DNA of 64,000 bases from Callipepla californica brunnescens (GCA_023055505.1 JALIRH010000019.1:1550001-1614000), one strand, 5' to 3'; shown: positions 1-39,740, counted from the first letter of the stretch. Made by a program: numbers and translations. Notes: generated by a model from the sequence alone, not told the origin.

Positions 1-25045
<25,045 letters not shown>

Positions 25046-28000
25046 CTGAAAGAGAGAAAGAAACAAGGTATTCAGCTCCACAACTCTGAACTAGGCTCTT
25101 TCTCATATTCAACAAAGAAAGGAATATAGTGACCCAGCTGACTTCCAGAAGCCTGGATAAGACTGGGAATTGCTGGAACACAACCAACTCCCAAAATCTC
25201 ACAGCTGTAACACAGAGCCATGCAGGTGCCTGTAGAAGAGGCTGCAGAGGACCTCTGCTTCCAGCAAAGAATTAGGGCTGAAGAGATATTCCCTGCTTGG
25301 ATTCCAAGTGAAAAGTATCAGCAAAGGCAACACTCTTCCATCAGATGCGCAAACGTGTGAAGCCACTTCCAGGGCTTCTGAGACTTATCCCCCTCTTCAA
25401 AGCTGGAGAACAGCCTCTGAAGGAATAGCCCACAGAAAAAGGAAAAGGACCTGCTGCCAGCCCAGAGAAATACCAGGGAAGAAAGGATGAACAAGAGGGA
25501 GAAACACACAGGTACTGCTGCACACAGTCAACACGCAGTGTAGGGAATGCTGCCAGCTCCAATGAACCATAAAGGTAACCATACTTCAGTACCCATGGAT
25601 GGAGTTGCTGACAAAATGCTGATCAAGCACTTCCAGATCTCCAGGCAAGAAGTCCTGCCCAAATGCTAAGTATGCTTATTCCAGCCCAAAGGCAACATCA
25701 GCTGCAGCAGGACCGTCATCTGGATTAAAGTATAACATATCAAAGAGAGCAGAAAATGGTTTCTCCTCCCCAGAAACGTAACATGTGTGACCGCAAGGAA
25801 AGGAGGGAGAGCTAGGGCAACTCTGCTCATCTTAGCCAAGAAGCAGGGGATCTTTAGCTGCTGAGGCTTAGACAGATTTTTCATTATAGCCATGATTGAG
25901 TCCTGGCTTCCAGTACAAACTCCTATCCTTGCAAACAAAACACACATCAGATGAGCACAGTTCACTGAAAGGAGCTGAGGGAGGCAAATCTCCAGGGCAG
26001 CCCCAGAAGTTACTAAGCTCTAGACCTTTGGGGATGCAGATGTGCAGAAAGAGGAGAGGACTGACTGCCCTTCCCCTTATCCAGCCAGCAAAGGAGCAAG
26101 GGGAAGCAGCCATCCCTGCCCTCTCTTGACATTTCTCCTCCAGCAGGTCCTTAGCAGACAGAGTTGAAAGCACACCTTCTCTGCATTCCCTGTGGGGCAC
26201 AAGTTTTTCCGCAGGAGTAAGCAAGACACTTGGCTGGTTAGGCTGCTCAGCAGATGACTGCTACAAGTGCAGCATCCTCTGAATTACAGGAATCGCGCTA
26301 CAGATCCACATAAACAAAGACCCACTGCACTGCTCTGAGAACAGCCCACACAGCTCCGCAGTCTCTGCGTGGTCCTCCCTTTCCTTTGCAAGAAAAGCTT
26401 TGGGCAACTGTTCTCCCCCCCGTGAGCAGAAGAGGGAGACCAAGGCAGATAGCTCAGAACACCTCTCTCCCAGGCTGGGAATAGCAGCTCAGGGCACCGC
26501 AGGATTTCTATCTTCTTTCCCATTGCTGAACTGTAGAAAATGTCCCAATTAATATTTTATATGGGCTGAGATGTGCTTACATCCTCAGCCGCTACTGTTT
26601 TGGGAGGGGGGAAGGTAAATGACTCTTTTCATCTCTCCCTCCTTCTCAGTCCTGGAAATTATTGTTGTTGTTGCATATATTTCACAGCTCCATGCCAGAA
26701 CCACTCCAATAAAGTAGCAGGCAGCAGGAAAGCCTGGAGAGGATCCACGCTCCCAAGGCCCTGGTGCAGTGCAAGCGCTTTCTCGCCTGCATTGCCGGGG
26801 GTGCCTTGGCTCATCTTTTTTCAGTAACTCACAAATGAAGTTCTACAAAATAGTTGCAAGGTAACAGACTGTGTTGCACACTCTGCACCCAGGCTAGGAC
26901 TGCAGTTTAAGACAAACTATCCAAAACCCCCTTGCATGCCTGGGTCTTGCAAATCCCCTGCTTACCTTCCCAGCTCTACTTGGAACCCCTACAGAAGGGG
27001 ATCCTTCACTCACCCAGATCACATTGCCCTCGTGTGCAATTACACTTGCTGGGAATCTGTTCCTGAGCACAAGGACACAGGGAAGCAGACAGCAAAAACA
27101 GCTGAGCAAAGGGGAAGGAGAGGTAAGACCTACCACGTGCTGCTCAGCCGCTGGGCCGTGACAGCCAGGACAGACAGCTGACAGGAGCGAGGCTCAAACA
27201 GAATGACATAACCATCAAAATGCCATGGGAGATGTAAATCAAGAGCAATTGCTCCCCTGCAATCCTACACCCTCTCGCAGAGGGAAGGGAGCGGGCAGGG
27301 CAGCAGACACAGCAGAACTTGTGACAAGAGGTCATCACCCCAAAGCCCATCCCTCCAGCACCGCGCAGCCTGGCCAGAGACCAGAGGAGGAGTACAGCAC
27401 TCCGGTCACAAGGTACAGCAAACTATTTCTGGTCAGGGTGAAGCATACTGCACTGTTCTGTCTCCAGGGCAACAAAACAGGCAAACTCACGCACAGCTTG
27501 CGGACAGAAAGCGCTCTCCCTGTGCGGCTGCTCCAGGCGGCAACCCCAGCCCCGCAGCCCCAGCGTGGAGCAGCAAAAGGTCAGGCTGGGCTGGACTGGG
27601 CTGAGCTCCTCTGCGTGCTCTGCAGGAGCTTCCATCCCGCCCTGGGCAGCATCGGATCACAGCCCAGCTTGTGGCCTGAAAAACGAGCTTCAGCCCTGCA
27701 AAGATCCCCTTTTTGGTAGTCTTTGGCACAGCACAGGAACTCCGCTCCTGTTCCAGGCATCAATGGCACAGTCAATTCAACTGGGGCAAACAACTCGCTA
27801 TCTAAAAATTTCTGCAATAGACACAGAGTTGCAATTTTTGTTTCTATCTCTCTGATCTAACAGTTATTCCAGTGGGAAACATAAAAACAAAGAAACAAAA
27901 AAACAACACCAAAATGTTGTGTGCCCATTAAAGCAAGTAAAGTTTGGGCTTGAAGACATCATATGCAGGGGCTCACAGAACCATAAAAATCCCAAGGACC

Positions 28001-28536
28001 TTAACTGCATTAGGAGAATGATGAAAAGAAATCCAGGTTTCGATCCCTGCCTTACCAAGAGCTTGCAAAGAAAATCATTTCCCCTCCCTTCCCTCAGAAG
28101 ATCACCCTGACTTCTGCAGGCCACGTGCAGAGGAGAGGTGGAAGCCCAGCCCACCACCACATTCATCCCATGGTGTTGGGCCCATCTCCCACCATTCCCA
28201 AATTGCACAACTTCCACCAGCAATTTCTGTACCTTGTCTAAAACACCACGTATCCTTTAGGAAACATCACACCTCGTGTTTAAGATTTCAAGAGATAAAT
28301 AAAAGCCATACACCCAGAGAAGTTACTCCAAATGTTAGTTACCCTTCCTGTCAAAACTTTACGTGGCCGTTCCAAGTCTGAATTCATCTATCTTGTGTTT
28401 CCAAATATTGGATTTCATTAAGTTCCCTTCCTGCTACATAACAGAGCTGTCTAGCCCTGAACAATAGCTGATGCTTAAAACTTAAGTACAGGATATTACA
28501 AACACTCATCTAATATTCATTTCATGTTTTCCAGCC

Positions 28537-28551
28537 AAAAAAAAAAAAAAA
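28537..28551 (+). repeat. A15 homopolymer
   Basis: A run of 15 A occurs in intron 2 sequence. There is no retrocopy or LINE body in front of it that I can recognise, so it is not called a poly(A) tail. Confidence 0.85.
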
Positions 28552-31500
28552 GAAGAGACTTTTTCTATTTGGACAGTACTTCTATCTACACTCTGAAGCA
28601 GGGTCTATCTACATAGACACAAAAGTACAATTTATGCAGATTATCTGTAGCAAAATTCAAAATTAAACACTTAGGAGTATGTCACTTAAAAGCAGCAGGA
28701 CAAAACCTTCTCACACTTGACAAATAAACTAAGGAGTCGTTATTTATTTCTAGTTACCAGGCCTTTATATAGATAAGATTTCTGCATTTGAGTTCAACAA
28801 CTGGGCCTACATTTTGCCAAAATATCTTTCGCATCATTGCTCTGCAAACACTGCTCTAAGTGCTGTTCCAGTAATGCTAATATCACATTTCTTCAGAACA
28901 CACCTGATAAGAAACAAGCTGTTCGGAGAACCGGGCTTGCTTTGGGTTTTCATTTGTCTGGGGATTTGCTTTAACAGAAAACGAGAATAACTGGGTCAGC
29001 ATTCTTTGTGAAAGTTAAGGACCTGCAGAAGTGAAACCACAGCTCTTCACACAAACACACAGCCCCTTCACCAAACACGTCTGCTTGGGCACAACGGATA
29101 GACAGAAGTGGCGGTGCACGATTCATAATGTCACAGCTGTAACAGCTGCTGAGCTGGCTAAACTAGAACAACACAGCCTGAATATAGAAGACAACTGACC
29201 AAACCCACGACAGTTCACCTTGTATGTTGTAAGTTCATCTGCCTTCATCAGGAAAACAGGACAATGTGATGTAAGACAGGTGCACCAAATGGAAATGAAA
29301 AGCAAAATGCAGCTTTCCTTCATGACAACATGAAAACCTCCTGCAGGTGAGGGAATATGACCAGTTTATAACAAAGCACATTTCTCACTCTTATGTAAGA
29401 AAATCCTTTCCGTAAGTGACCACCTCTGCCTCTTTCCTCAAAGACACAGTGGCAGAGATGGACGGAGAAGGACAGACCCACCTTCTGGGCTCCGTTCTCC
29501 TTGACAGAACCAGATCTCAGTGTACTATTCTGGCCACTACAAGCACTGCCACTTTGCAGGCTTAATCCTCACTGGTTCTTTCTCCTCCCAGGGTACCAGA
29601 GCCCTGAAGAAGAACAGTTTGAGACACACAGGGCACAGGACATCTACAAATCGCAGCAGTCTAGAGATGTCAAGTGAGAACATTTACATAACGCTACCAA
29701 AAAAAAAAAGATGAAGAAAAAGGTTGCAGCACTCCATCAGCCCATTCAGAAGCAGAGTGGAGGGACTGCCAGACAGAGACCTGTCTGCGAGGGGCTGCAA
29801 GGTGCTCACAAATGGCAGAGTTGGAGAAAGATACCTGCAACAAAGCCGGGAGAGAATCGGCCCCAAGCAGATGGGGTGAGTGCTGAGCTCAAGCCGAGGA
29901 AGACAGTGATATAACAGCATCCCAGCTCCACTGCCTGCACGGCAGCTCCCAGGTGGTGTAGAACAGGGCAGTGTTACAGCCACAGGCAGCTGCCCACAGA
30001 GCCTTGCCAGAAGCTGCCACAGAAGCCATGAGGAGGAAAGCTAAAGGAGCCATGCCCATGGCACTCTGGTCACCTCATCTGTCCTAGGAGCACCAAACTT
30101 ATTGTTCCAGAAAGAAACATCACCAAAACCATGCCTGCCTGATAGCTCCTTCTGAAGAGCAGAAGACAGCACAGAAAAGAAAATTAAAGAGTGGACAAGA
30201 CAGGTGTTTAAATAAAGCAAAACAACATTTACCAGAGAAAGCGATTAACCTCACACCTACCAGAAAACAAGGTGGAAAAAGTGAGTTCTGCCACACTTCC
30301 TTCAGCCCGCACTAGAAAAACAGCATGGCTTTGAACCGATTCCACACACACAGCAGCACACCCACTGCTGCATTTGTTTGCTCACTTTACCAAACTGCAG
30401 CTGTACCGAGGTTGCGCGGCTAAAGCTCACACTTTATTTCGTGCGCTTGCCTCAAAAAAAAGAGAAGAAAGAAAAAGGGGGTTTCTGTAGCTACCTACAA
30501 GTTTAGTCACCCCAACAGGAGGGGAGATTCTCTACTAAGCACATTAAAAAGAAACACAACTCACACTTAGTTGTGAATCATTTCTGTTTGATAAAAGCCT
30601 GTGCCATGAAGAAAAAACCTTCTCTCTCTACCACTATACAACCTTGCTGCTCTCAGCTGGTGTATATGTTACTCGGGCTGCTTGGTAACACAGTCCACCT
30701 GTCTTCTCCTCCTGCACTAGGACCACGCTTTATCACTGCTGCTAAAGGAGGCTTGAAGGCATCATTCCTGTGGGAACACAATCTAGATTACATTTCTGAG
30801 AATGGGAAGAGTCCGGAAGAGGAATCAAACCCAAAGCAATAAATTCAGTTTGATTGCTGTCATCATGCCAATTCCGGGAGACAGTCAATTGGTGCCAGCT
30901 GCTAAGATATCTTTTGAGTCACTTCAAGACAGAAATTGAATTTGCATCAAATAGCACAAGGCTAGTCTTTGCCTTCAGGTTCCTTCATGCGTTTTGGTGC
31001 TTGTTTCAATTTAAACTTTCTCCCTGCGACATTCCCAGCAGAACAAGTGAGCTCCCTCTTCCTGGACCCCAAGCTGCAAACTTCCCCCCATACTCTCCTA
31101 TCTTCCTATTACTGAGCAGCACAGATCGCTCAGCTTTTGAGGTAAGCTGGCAAAAGTCAGTATGCTACGCCTTGAAGATCAGTAAGTCTCAAATCACCAC
31201 CATTTGCCCTTCTGCAGAAGTTATGAAAATTGAGATGATGGGCCTCTGGTCATCGTTAAGGGCTAGCATGTAGATTCAATATATTCTGACAATTGCTAAC
31301 AGCAGATGCCTAAAGAAGAACATCAAGAAAGAGCATAGAAGAATCCTCCTCAAACGCTTACCCTCCCTCCAGCTCCTTGCAGCTCAGGACGTGCACTTTT
31401 CCTTTTTGGTACTGCTATATTCCCATCTCAAAGATCAGCTATTGCTAACACCTCTGTAATGGCGTGCTGCCCTGCATCCAGATGACATTCCTGAAAGCCA

Positions 31501-34214
31501 AATTCTGTTATTAAGCCTCTCAGAACAGCACAACCCCAGCAGCCCCTGCGGGCAGGGGGCACCCATCACATCCTCACTGCCACCAGAAACATCTCTGCTG
31601 CTGAAACCCCACCAAGTCACAAGCAGAAGGCACTTCTGGGGCCAGCGGCAAAGATCGAAGGGGAAGTTGCATTTTCTCACCCAGGGAAAGCTGGAGAAAC
31701 AAGACGGTGGTGAATTCCTCATCGCTGCCTTCAGCTACTGACAAAGCAGGAGGCTTGAGTGCCAATAGGACACAATAAACAAACAAAGGACTTCTTTCAC
31801 AAAATGCTGGCAGACATGCTTTCGTGACAAAGAGTTTCCTCTAGCAAAACCACGAATATTACTACCTTGTAATAGCATTTTCCCACGCTCTTCCGACCTC
31901 CCAGAAATAAACAACTCCACACACAGAAGTGTAACACTAGCCCTAAAAGCACATATGCACATGGACCTTAGAAGGAGTCAGAAAGCTCCTGCATTTTGAA
32001 ATAAGCTGCATTTCCACACATTAGCAACTGGAAACCCCCTGATCTTACTGCCCCAGGAAAACAAAACTAAGAAAATAAAGGGAACAAACCGCACAAACTT
32101 AGAACTGCATCCTCTTTTTTGTCCAAGTAATGTAGAAATACAGATTGTGCAGATTTACCAGTGCCACACAACAGAAGGCAAGAAGGTTCAAACGATCACA
32201 TGTGTATCCCTGACAGTGTCCCAAAGAGTGGGCCAGGTGAATTTATTCTCTTCCTTAGCATTTCTTCATGTTTTACTTACTTCACAGAAGGTAGATATGA
32301 ACATACGTGCAACAGTGGCAAAAGGAAAGATAATAGAAATATCTAAAATAGATGGATCTTACAAAAAATAATAATAATCTTAAAAAAAAAAAAGTCTTTG
32401 CCATTGCAATTCCTGTTTGTTGTCAGTCAAAGCTGCCTTTCCTTTTCACATGCACCATTTATCACCAGAACTTGTCCCTTATGCCTGTGGGTTATCCAGC
32501 AGGTGAGCTTGGTGGGCAGAGGAGAATCTCTGTCCTCTGGTTTTCAGGATTACTCACCCTGGATGTGACCCACTGCACACGTTATAATGCAAAGGAAAAT
32601 CAGCCTGATGGGTGCAGCAAGAGGAAGCAGGGAGCTCGGCTCTTACACACAGCAACTTTCCAGGAACTTCAAGAGGCACAGGAGGTCAGATTACTGAACC
32701 ACAGATCACAATGTGAGCACACTGAGGTTGCGTTCATGCTTACCAGGCCTCTCTCCTTGCTACCAATGCACAGATAAAGCCACACTGAGCATTTCACCTT
32801 TCACACTACAGAACAATCTATATCATTTGTCTCTTCCAATGATTTTGTTGGTTGATTCCTCACACATGCTCTAGCCAAGGGTTTCTGAGCACTCATGGGC
32901 ACTCCAGCCCCAGGCCTGCAGAATGTGACCCCAGCTCCTCCAACACAGTGTCATAGAGCAGCTCCTCCCAGCAGGACTACAGCTGTTCATACACATAGGG
33001 CACCTGGATTTCATGGCTCAGCAGCACCCACTGTGCACTAGGTACTAGAAACAGCTGCTCCAACAGCCTTCAGGTTTCAGGTGGCAGAGAGGATCTTCAC
33101 CTGAAACTACCTATGCTTCTCTGTAAATGAGACACACTGAGGAGTGGTAAAAGACAGCAACAGAGGGAGAATTCCTTGATGTGCTCTAATTCCCAAGATT
33201 CAGCTAAAGATCGTGCCTGCAGCAGACCCCATGGTGTGACCGAAGCAAGCAATGCAAAGGCACGCACAAGCACACAGAAATGGATGGGGCAAGCACTCAC
33301 TTTAGGCTCAGCTTTGAGATCACCTCAAAACAAAGCAGTCCACGCAAGGAAGCTCCTCCAGAGCTTGCTATGACACTCTCAGAAGGATTCTGCTTTCAGA
33401 CATTTCACAGCTGAGGTTACCTTCCTGCGTTGTTAGCAGTTACAGTCAGATGTCAGTACCTACAGCTTGCTGGTGTAATCAAAAATTCTACCCATTTTAT
33501 CACTAAAGCTCCTCACGTGTTTATCATCTCCGCCTGCTCCACTGGCTGCTGCAAAGAGCTGGTTCTTGCTTCTGACAGCCTTCTTTCTTCTCAGGGCAAG
33601 AGGAAGAACGCCTGTGCTGCAGAAGGAAGGAGGCTGTGAGAGCCATCCTGCAGCAGCGCTTGCACCACTTCTCTACAGCAAGCACGCAGCCACCTTCCTC
33701 TTGACTTGGGGGAGATAGAACAGCAGCCACAGACATCCACAGGCAGGCAGAAGCACAGCAAAGGGCAGGAATTCTGTTCTCGCTTTATCTGTTGTGGCCA
33801 GAAGGCGTCAATGGCAGTCTAGGGCACAGTCCGGAAGAAACACAATGTAACTGTACATTCACTGAGTGCAGCACAACTGCCCCGCTGTCCAGCCTGGCTG
33901 GGCCTCTGCTGCAAGGGCCACAGCAGGTTTTGGAGATAAAAGCATTTTTCCTGTGCTCGAGTGTATTTGATTAGTGCAATTCCAAAAATGAAGAGATCGT
34001 GCATCCAAGAAAATCCAAGACCTATGGGCTATGAGTGCAACCAGAAAAAGGAAGAAAGCTTCCAAACCAGAAGATGCAACAACTAATGCATTCCTCTGTC
34101 ACAATCACCTTTGACCATGTATCCCATAAGATGACTTCCCTGCAATTTTCAGTTCAGAGAATGTGCCTGGCCCAATCCTCACTACGTGTTCCCTCCATGC
34201 TGCCTGCATCAGAG

Positions 34215-34245
34215 CCCTCCCCTTCCTCTCCCTGCCCCTCACCCC
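34215..34245 (-). other. G-quadruplex motif on the CAMK2G sense strand
   Basis: The plus strand has five C runs of 3-4 bases (34215-34217, 34219-34222, 34230-34232, 34235-34238, 34242-34245) separated by 1, 7, 2 and 3 bases. Read on the minus strand this satisfies the G3+N1-7 rule, so the structure could form in the intron 2 RNA and the non-template DNA strand. It sits inside a broader C/T-rich tract (34190-34440). Confidence 0.7.
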
Positions 34246-35441
34246 ACTTCACACTGCTCCCCTGTGTTTTGCCTCCTGCCACTCACGCTTTCCTCTGAGG
34301 CCCCACATCCTGCAGCACACATTCCTCAAACCCACAAGAAGCCCCAGCTTCCCCTACCCAAGGGGGAGGTGTCTCCTCCTGCCCCCAGACTGGATGCGTG
34401 CAGGGCAGCCCCAGACAGCTCCTCCCATCCCTGATTCCCCATCTGCAATGGCACCATTTTTAAGCCACATTTTACAAGAAAGTCACGTGTTCACCTGCTA
34501 GTTCGGGGGTAGAGCCAAGAAACACTCCAGTGCATGGGGGAAGGGAGCTGATGCATTTTTTGTTTCACGTGACCAGCATAACAGTGGCTTCACTGAGAGC
34601 AAGAGCAGAATCTGCTCCCATACACCTCCTCCAGATGCTCTTGCCCGGCAGTGGGAAAAATTTAAAAATACAGTACTAAAGGAAGAGGAGAGGGGAGGAA
34701 CGTGCTCTGATTCCCCACCGAACCAGGGAGCTGGAGATGCCAAGAAATGCAGCAGCTTAAACCACATCTGCCATCCTGCCACAGCCCCATGAGACAACAT
34801 CCACACCTTGGAGCAGTAGGGTGGGGGCAGCATGTCACCATGCCACGGCATCACACTCAGAAGGAGGTAAAGACTGTGGGCAAGGGACGAAGAGGCAGGA
34901 GCCACAATGCTAACTTGCACACACACTGAACTATCCTTTCTGATTTGAAAGCAGCAGGAACATGTTTGAGATCAAACAGGCTGGCCACAGAATACTAAAG
35001 GAAGTAGCAACTCAGATTATTTTTTCTTGCAGAGTTTAAGAAGGGAAAATGATTTTTTGAGTAAGCACAGAGTGTGTTTTTAAGGGATTCTGTGCATTTT
35101 CTGCAATGAGATGGTAACAGATACAGCAGCATCTCAGCTTGCATGGAGCTGTGCAGTGTTATTCTTGACTGCCCTTAGCAGATCTCTCTTTAATTGTCCC
35201 TAGTTCTACAAACCACAAAGAGAGATTTTGGGAAAACTGAAAATTTTGAATTTCTACAAGAAATACACTTGCATGGGAAAAAAATTATCTTAGGAAACAA
35301 ACAAGCATTTTCCATAAAAGTACAGCTATTTTTTGTCAGAGAAGCTCTGGGTACACAACAAACATCTAACGCACAGCCTGACAAGCCCTGAAGCACAAGT
35401 TTTTCTCCCCTATATTTACATAGGATAGAGGAAACAAAGGC

Positions 35442-35712
35442 ATAGAATCACAGAATATCCCAAGTCGGAAGGGACTCACAGGGATCACACAGTGCAGTTC
35501 CTGACTCCACAAGGGACCATCCAAAATCTAAACCCACTTCTTCAGGTGCTTCCTGAACTCCAGCACTCAGGCCTTTGCCCACCATCCTCTGGGGCAGAAC
35601 CATTCCCAAACCCCCAGCTGCCCCTCCCCTGACACAGCTCCATGCTGTTCCCTCAGGCCCTGTTGCTGTCACAGACAGCAGAGCTCAGCACTACACCTCT
35701 GCTCCCTGTGAG
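35442..35712 (-). repeat. CR1 LINE 3'-end fragment, minus orientation
   Basis: The plus strand begins with catagaatcacagaatatcc and ggaagggactcacagggatc, the inverted CR1 3' terminus. It continues with 'cttcctgaactccagcactc', then 'cccctgacacagctccatgc' and 'ctctgctccctgtgag'. These are characteristic blocks of young-to-middle-aged CR1 subfamilies. The element runs in the same direction as CAMK2G and is truncated at its 5' end near 35712, where the match fades. Confidence 0.88.
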
Positions 35713-38700
35713 TGCTTTCTGTCCTCATGTAGTGGCACCCAGACTCACACTCAGAGCTGGGCCCTATGGCTGCCAGGGCACGCTGCTGGCTCACATTCAG
35801 CGTGCTGTCAACAACAGCAGAGGTACAGAAGCCAGAGACCACGGCAGCAACAAATCTGTGAACAAACTCAGATCTGCGGAGTTCCTGTACCTCACTACCA
35901 GATTTTTGCCCTTCCACAGAAAAAATGAAGGCAGAAATAATTCAGTTCAAGTCTAATGGATTTGTAATGGTTTCTCAGAGGAAGAACATCAAGAAGCAAA
36001 AGGAGCAGCATTACCACTGCTGTGATACCTCGTCCTCTCTCCCACCAGGAAGCGTAAAATCTCACAGTATTACCATACTAGCACCTAACCACGTGTTCCT
36101 ACAAGGTCCACGTTCAGTAGAGGTGCAAACTAAATAAACAAACCACAACATTTACCCTGCTGGGGTGGAGCTGCCACATGGAGCTGAGCAGCCACCATGC
36201 CAACACTGCGCCTGCTTCCACGTTTCCTGGGAAAAAGGTCCTTGACTCATCTCTGTTCCAAAAAAGCAGCTGCTGTGCTCCAGTTTTGATTTATTCTCTG
36301 GGTAAGTTCATTTCTTGTTTTGATGAATGTTTAATGCTTCAGGCTAGATCAGTTTAGATCTTGTTTGTCTGGGGCCATTTAGTGCTGCTGCTTTACTGCA
36401 ATATTCATTTTAAGGCCACCCAAGTTTTCTGCCTCCCACTTCCTACCACCACCCCCCCAAAAAAAAAGTCCCTGGCTGTTGTTTCGATCTAAATTACACA
36501 GCACGCTTTGGCACTGAATTCCACAGCACCAGATCAACAAGTCTGACACTTGACAAACCTTCAGAGATGACAGGACAGGTAATACAAGAGATGACAGGTC
36601 TCTCTGTGACACGACAAATCCTGTGACAGACAGCCAACCAACCCAGAACAGCCGTGCTTGCTGATGAAGTCCCACACACACACTGCACAGCAAACAAAAG
36701 CTGGCTGAGATCTGAGGGGCACAACCACAGCTCTTGTGTAATCTCAAAGCATGTGGATCTTAAGTTGCTATGTATCCCAAGAAAAAAAATGAGAGAGAAA
36801 ATGGAAGGTGTGTCAGGAAGAAAAAGAAAATACCATGAAGCTATTACTAAAGCACAGACACTGGTACTACAAAGAAACTTCCCCTGTTGAGTCTGTTTTA
36901 AAGAGGGGCAGGTGGCAGGAGAGGGAGGAGTTTGAAGTCCGGAGAACGAAACCTCCTCTTCTATAGAACACACATGAGGAAGAGCTGCAGAGAAAGCTGC
37001 TCCCACACTACCCACCAGATCACCTCAATTCCAATCTAAAGGAATACTTCTGCTGCACTCAGGATGTTATTCTGACACGCACAGGTTGAATTTCAATCCA
37101 AAAAAATAAAAGAGAGCATGATCTCCTACAAGTAGAGCCCCAACAGCCTTCCACAACCCCACATATGCTGCACAAAGCTCGGATCCAGACTGCAGCACAC
37201 CCTGTTAAAAAAGGCTCTCCAGCAGCCACCACTCCCAGCAAGCAGCAACATACGTGTTTCCCTCATGCTCCTTTTTGCCATCTCTATGTGGACAGCTGGT
37301 CCTGCCAGAGACAACTTAGGACCTGCTCATCTCGTCACCAAAGCTATCTCCCCCTTTCAGCTTCTCTCCTCTTTGGTTCTCTGTCAGCATACCTCAGTAC
37401 TACAGCTTTTAGGTAAGGCTAGCAGACAGCTGAAGAAGTCTGACTGCTGCAACCCTAACACAGGGTGTCTCTCGAGCTGCTTACGTTCAGCACAGGGCAG
37501 AATCTGATGAGACAGCAGCTGAAGGGCAGGGAGGCCTAGAAAGCATGTCCTCCAGGCACTAGTAAATACCAGCGTGAAATGTGCTTCTCAAGACAAACAT
37601 AAAGAGCACCCACAGCCAGGAACATGAGCTGGAGACGAGGGCGAATCAGGAAGTATCTAGAGAAAAGCCACAAGAAAAAGAAGAGAGCATGAGAAGGAGA
37701 GAGCAGTGCAAGGAAAACAGGATTACACATGAGGAGAAAGCCCAGCTCAGCAGGCCTCAGCACAGGGGAGCAAAGGATGGCACAGCAGTGCCCAGGGGAG
37801 GCTGTTCTCCTGCATGGGCCATAAACCTCAGCAGCAGCCCGAAGCATTGCTGACCACGTCACCCAGCAGCTCTAAAGAAAGTCAGTCTGGTAGTCCCTGT
37901 TGTTGTCAGAAAGGGCAACTGGTTTTCCTTTTTTTACCTCTATTTAAAGGAATTCCTGTACTTCGTGTTTCCCCCATGCTATGAAACACATCTCTCTTAA
38001 TTCAGCTGGGGCAAAGACATCAGACCACCTGTCATCACGGCCAAGGGTGTGCCCGGAGAGGGCAATCAGGCTTGACGCTGTCAGCCAGTATCCAAAGCAG
38101 GACTGTGGCATTGGCAAAGCAGCCAAGGAAGTTTCTGCCTCCAGCCCATCTGCTTGTTCTCACCTTCTCATGTGAATCCAGTACAGATCAGCTTCTTGGG
38201 TGGCAGCCCTGAGAGCAGGGAGAGGAAAAAAGAGGCAGAAAAGGCAAAGTTTTCTCTGAAGACTGTTGAGCTTCCAAGGCAGTTGATAAAATTGACAGCC
38301 TTAACAGAAACTGCCCACTGCATACAGCAACCAAATAAAGCTGCTAGTTCCTAAATGGCTGATGACCAAGCCACAGCTGTGACAGGGGGAGGAGGGGGGA
38401 GTGCACATGAATCCTTGGGTGAGTCACTCACTCCCTGCATCCCTGCTGGCCTAGATAAACACCGCTGCCAGCCGACAATGGGTGCCGCAAACCAACTCTT
38501 AAGCCCACAGCATCCCTGCTGCTTATCTCCTGGTGGGCACACAGCCCGCACAGAGCACTGCAATCTCTGCAACTGCGTGAGCATGAGAGGTGGTCATGGC
38601 AGCCATGAGGTCTCCGAGGTTCCCTTAAGACTGCCACAGCCTTGTAAAAGTGGGGGAAAGGACAAGGAGGGACATACAAGACCCCCTCAAGGGCTAGGGT

Positions 38701-39740
38701 CCCTGGCAGCTAAGACAACAATATAAAGCTTCCTTTTAGAAAGAGGAGAAGGTTGGAAGAAAGGTAGAAGCATAATAAAAATAAACACAGTGATGAAAAC
38801 ACTGTGTAGGAAGTTGCTGTTCATCCCTGTACTGGCATTTGTTTGTTTTCAGTTCTGGCTATTTGCTTGCACCATCTTAGCAATGAGTTCTGGTGGATCA
38901 CATAAAAAAACTGCTGGACAGAGCTTCGAGAAGACAGCAGCAAGCCTGCTAACTACCCCAAAGCAGAAAATGCATTGCAATTCAGAGCTAATCATATCAA
39001 ATATAAATCAGCATCTCCCTTACAGACAGTACAAGAACAGCAAACTGGTTTGTAACAAACACTCCAGCTAGTTAGATCTCTACAACACAAAAGAAAGTCT
39101 CAAGTGGTGTAATGGTGAGACACCACAGCTGCCAATCCTGTAGTAAAGTTATCTGTCATTTTAAGAATTGAGGGTTTTAAGTAAGCACTTAGTGCAGTTC
39201 CTATGAGAAAGCTAATAAAGTTTTAACCATCCTTACCTGTTGAGTAGCTGACAGATTTCTCTACCCCATTTCACCAGCGCACAAGTACGCTACAAGTAGC
39301 AGGGGAGAGAGAAGGAAAGGAGCTTTGAAGCTTTGAAGGAACAGGAAGATTCTCTGTTTTCTGCAGCTGCAGCACTTACACATACACTGCGTGCTGAGAG
39401 TTCCAGCACTGACTGCCTGTACTGACACTCACACTAAGAGAAGAGGTCAAGACAAATCCTAAATTTCGGGCTGCTGATGCTACATGTTGCCGTTTGCAGA
39501 GTCTGTCTCCTGCACCACAGGCTCTGAAAACTTCCCTCGCTCCTCAGTTCTCTTGGTCCTGAAGCGACAACACGCAGGGTGAAGCATAGTTGTGCTCACA
39601 ATCAGTTACAACTACCTGAGATAGCTCTAACTTCTCCAGCCTGTATCACAGGTATTTCAGGGAATGCAAAGAAATAAAACAAAAACAACTTCTCATTTGC
39701 CTCATCTGTCAATTCTTCAATTGATCAATCAATTAATTTC

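Noticed and set aside
27225..27719. Plus-strand frame of 164 codons
   Set aside because: It coincides with the GC-rich, CpG-dense patch, where stop codons are rarer; no domain is seen.
36494..37015. Minus-strand frame of 173 codons, Cys/Ser/Leu-rich
   Set aside because: No domain, no splice or promoter context and composition typical of random translation; best explained by chance.
38385..38400. G-rich run as a second G-quadruplex
   Set aside because: Only two runs of three or more G with a GG between them; it does not meet the four-run rule.
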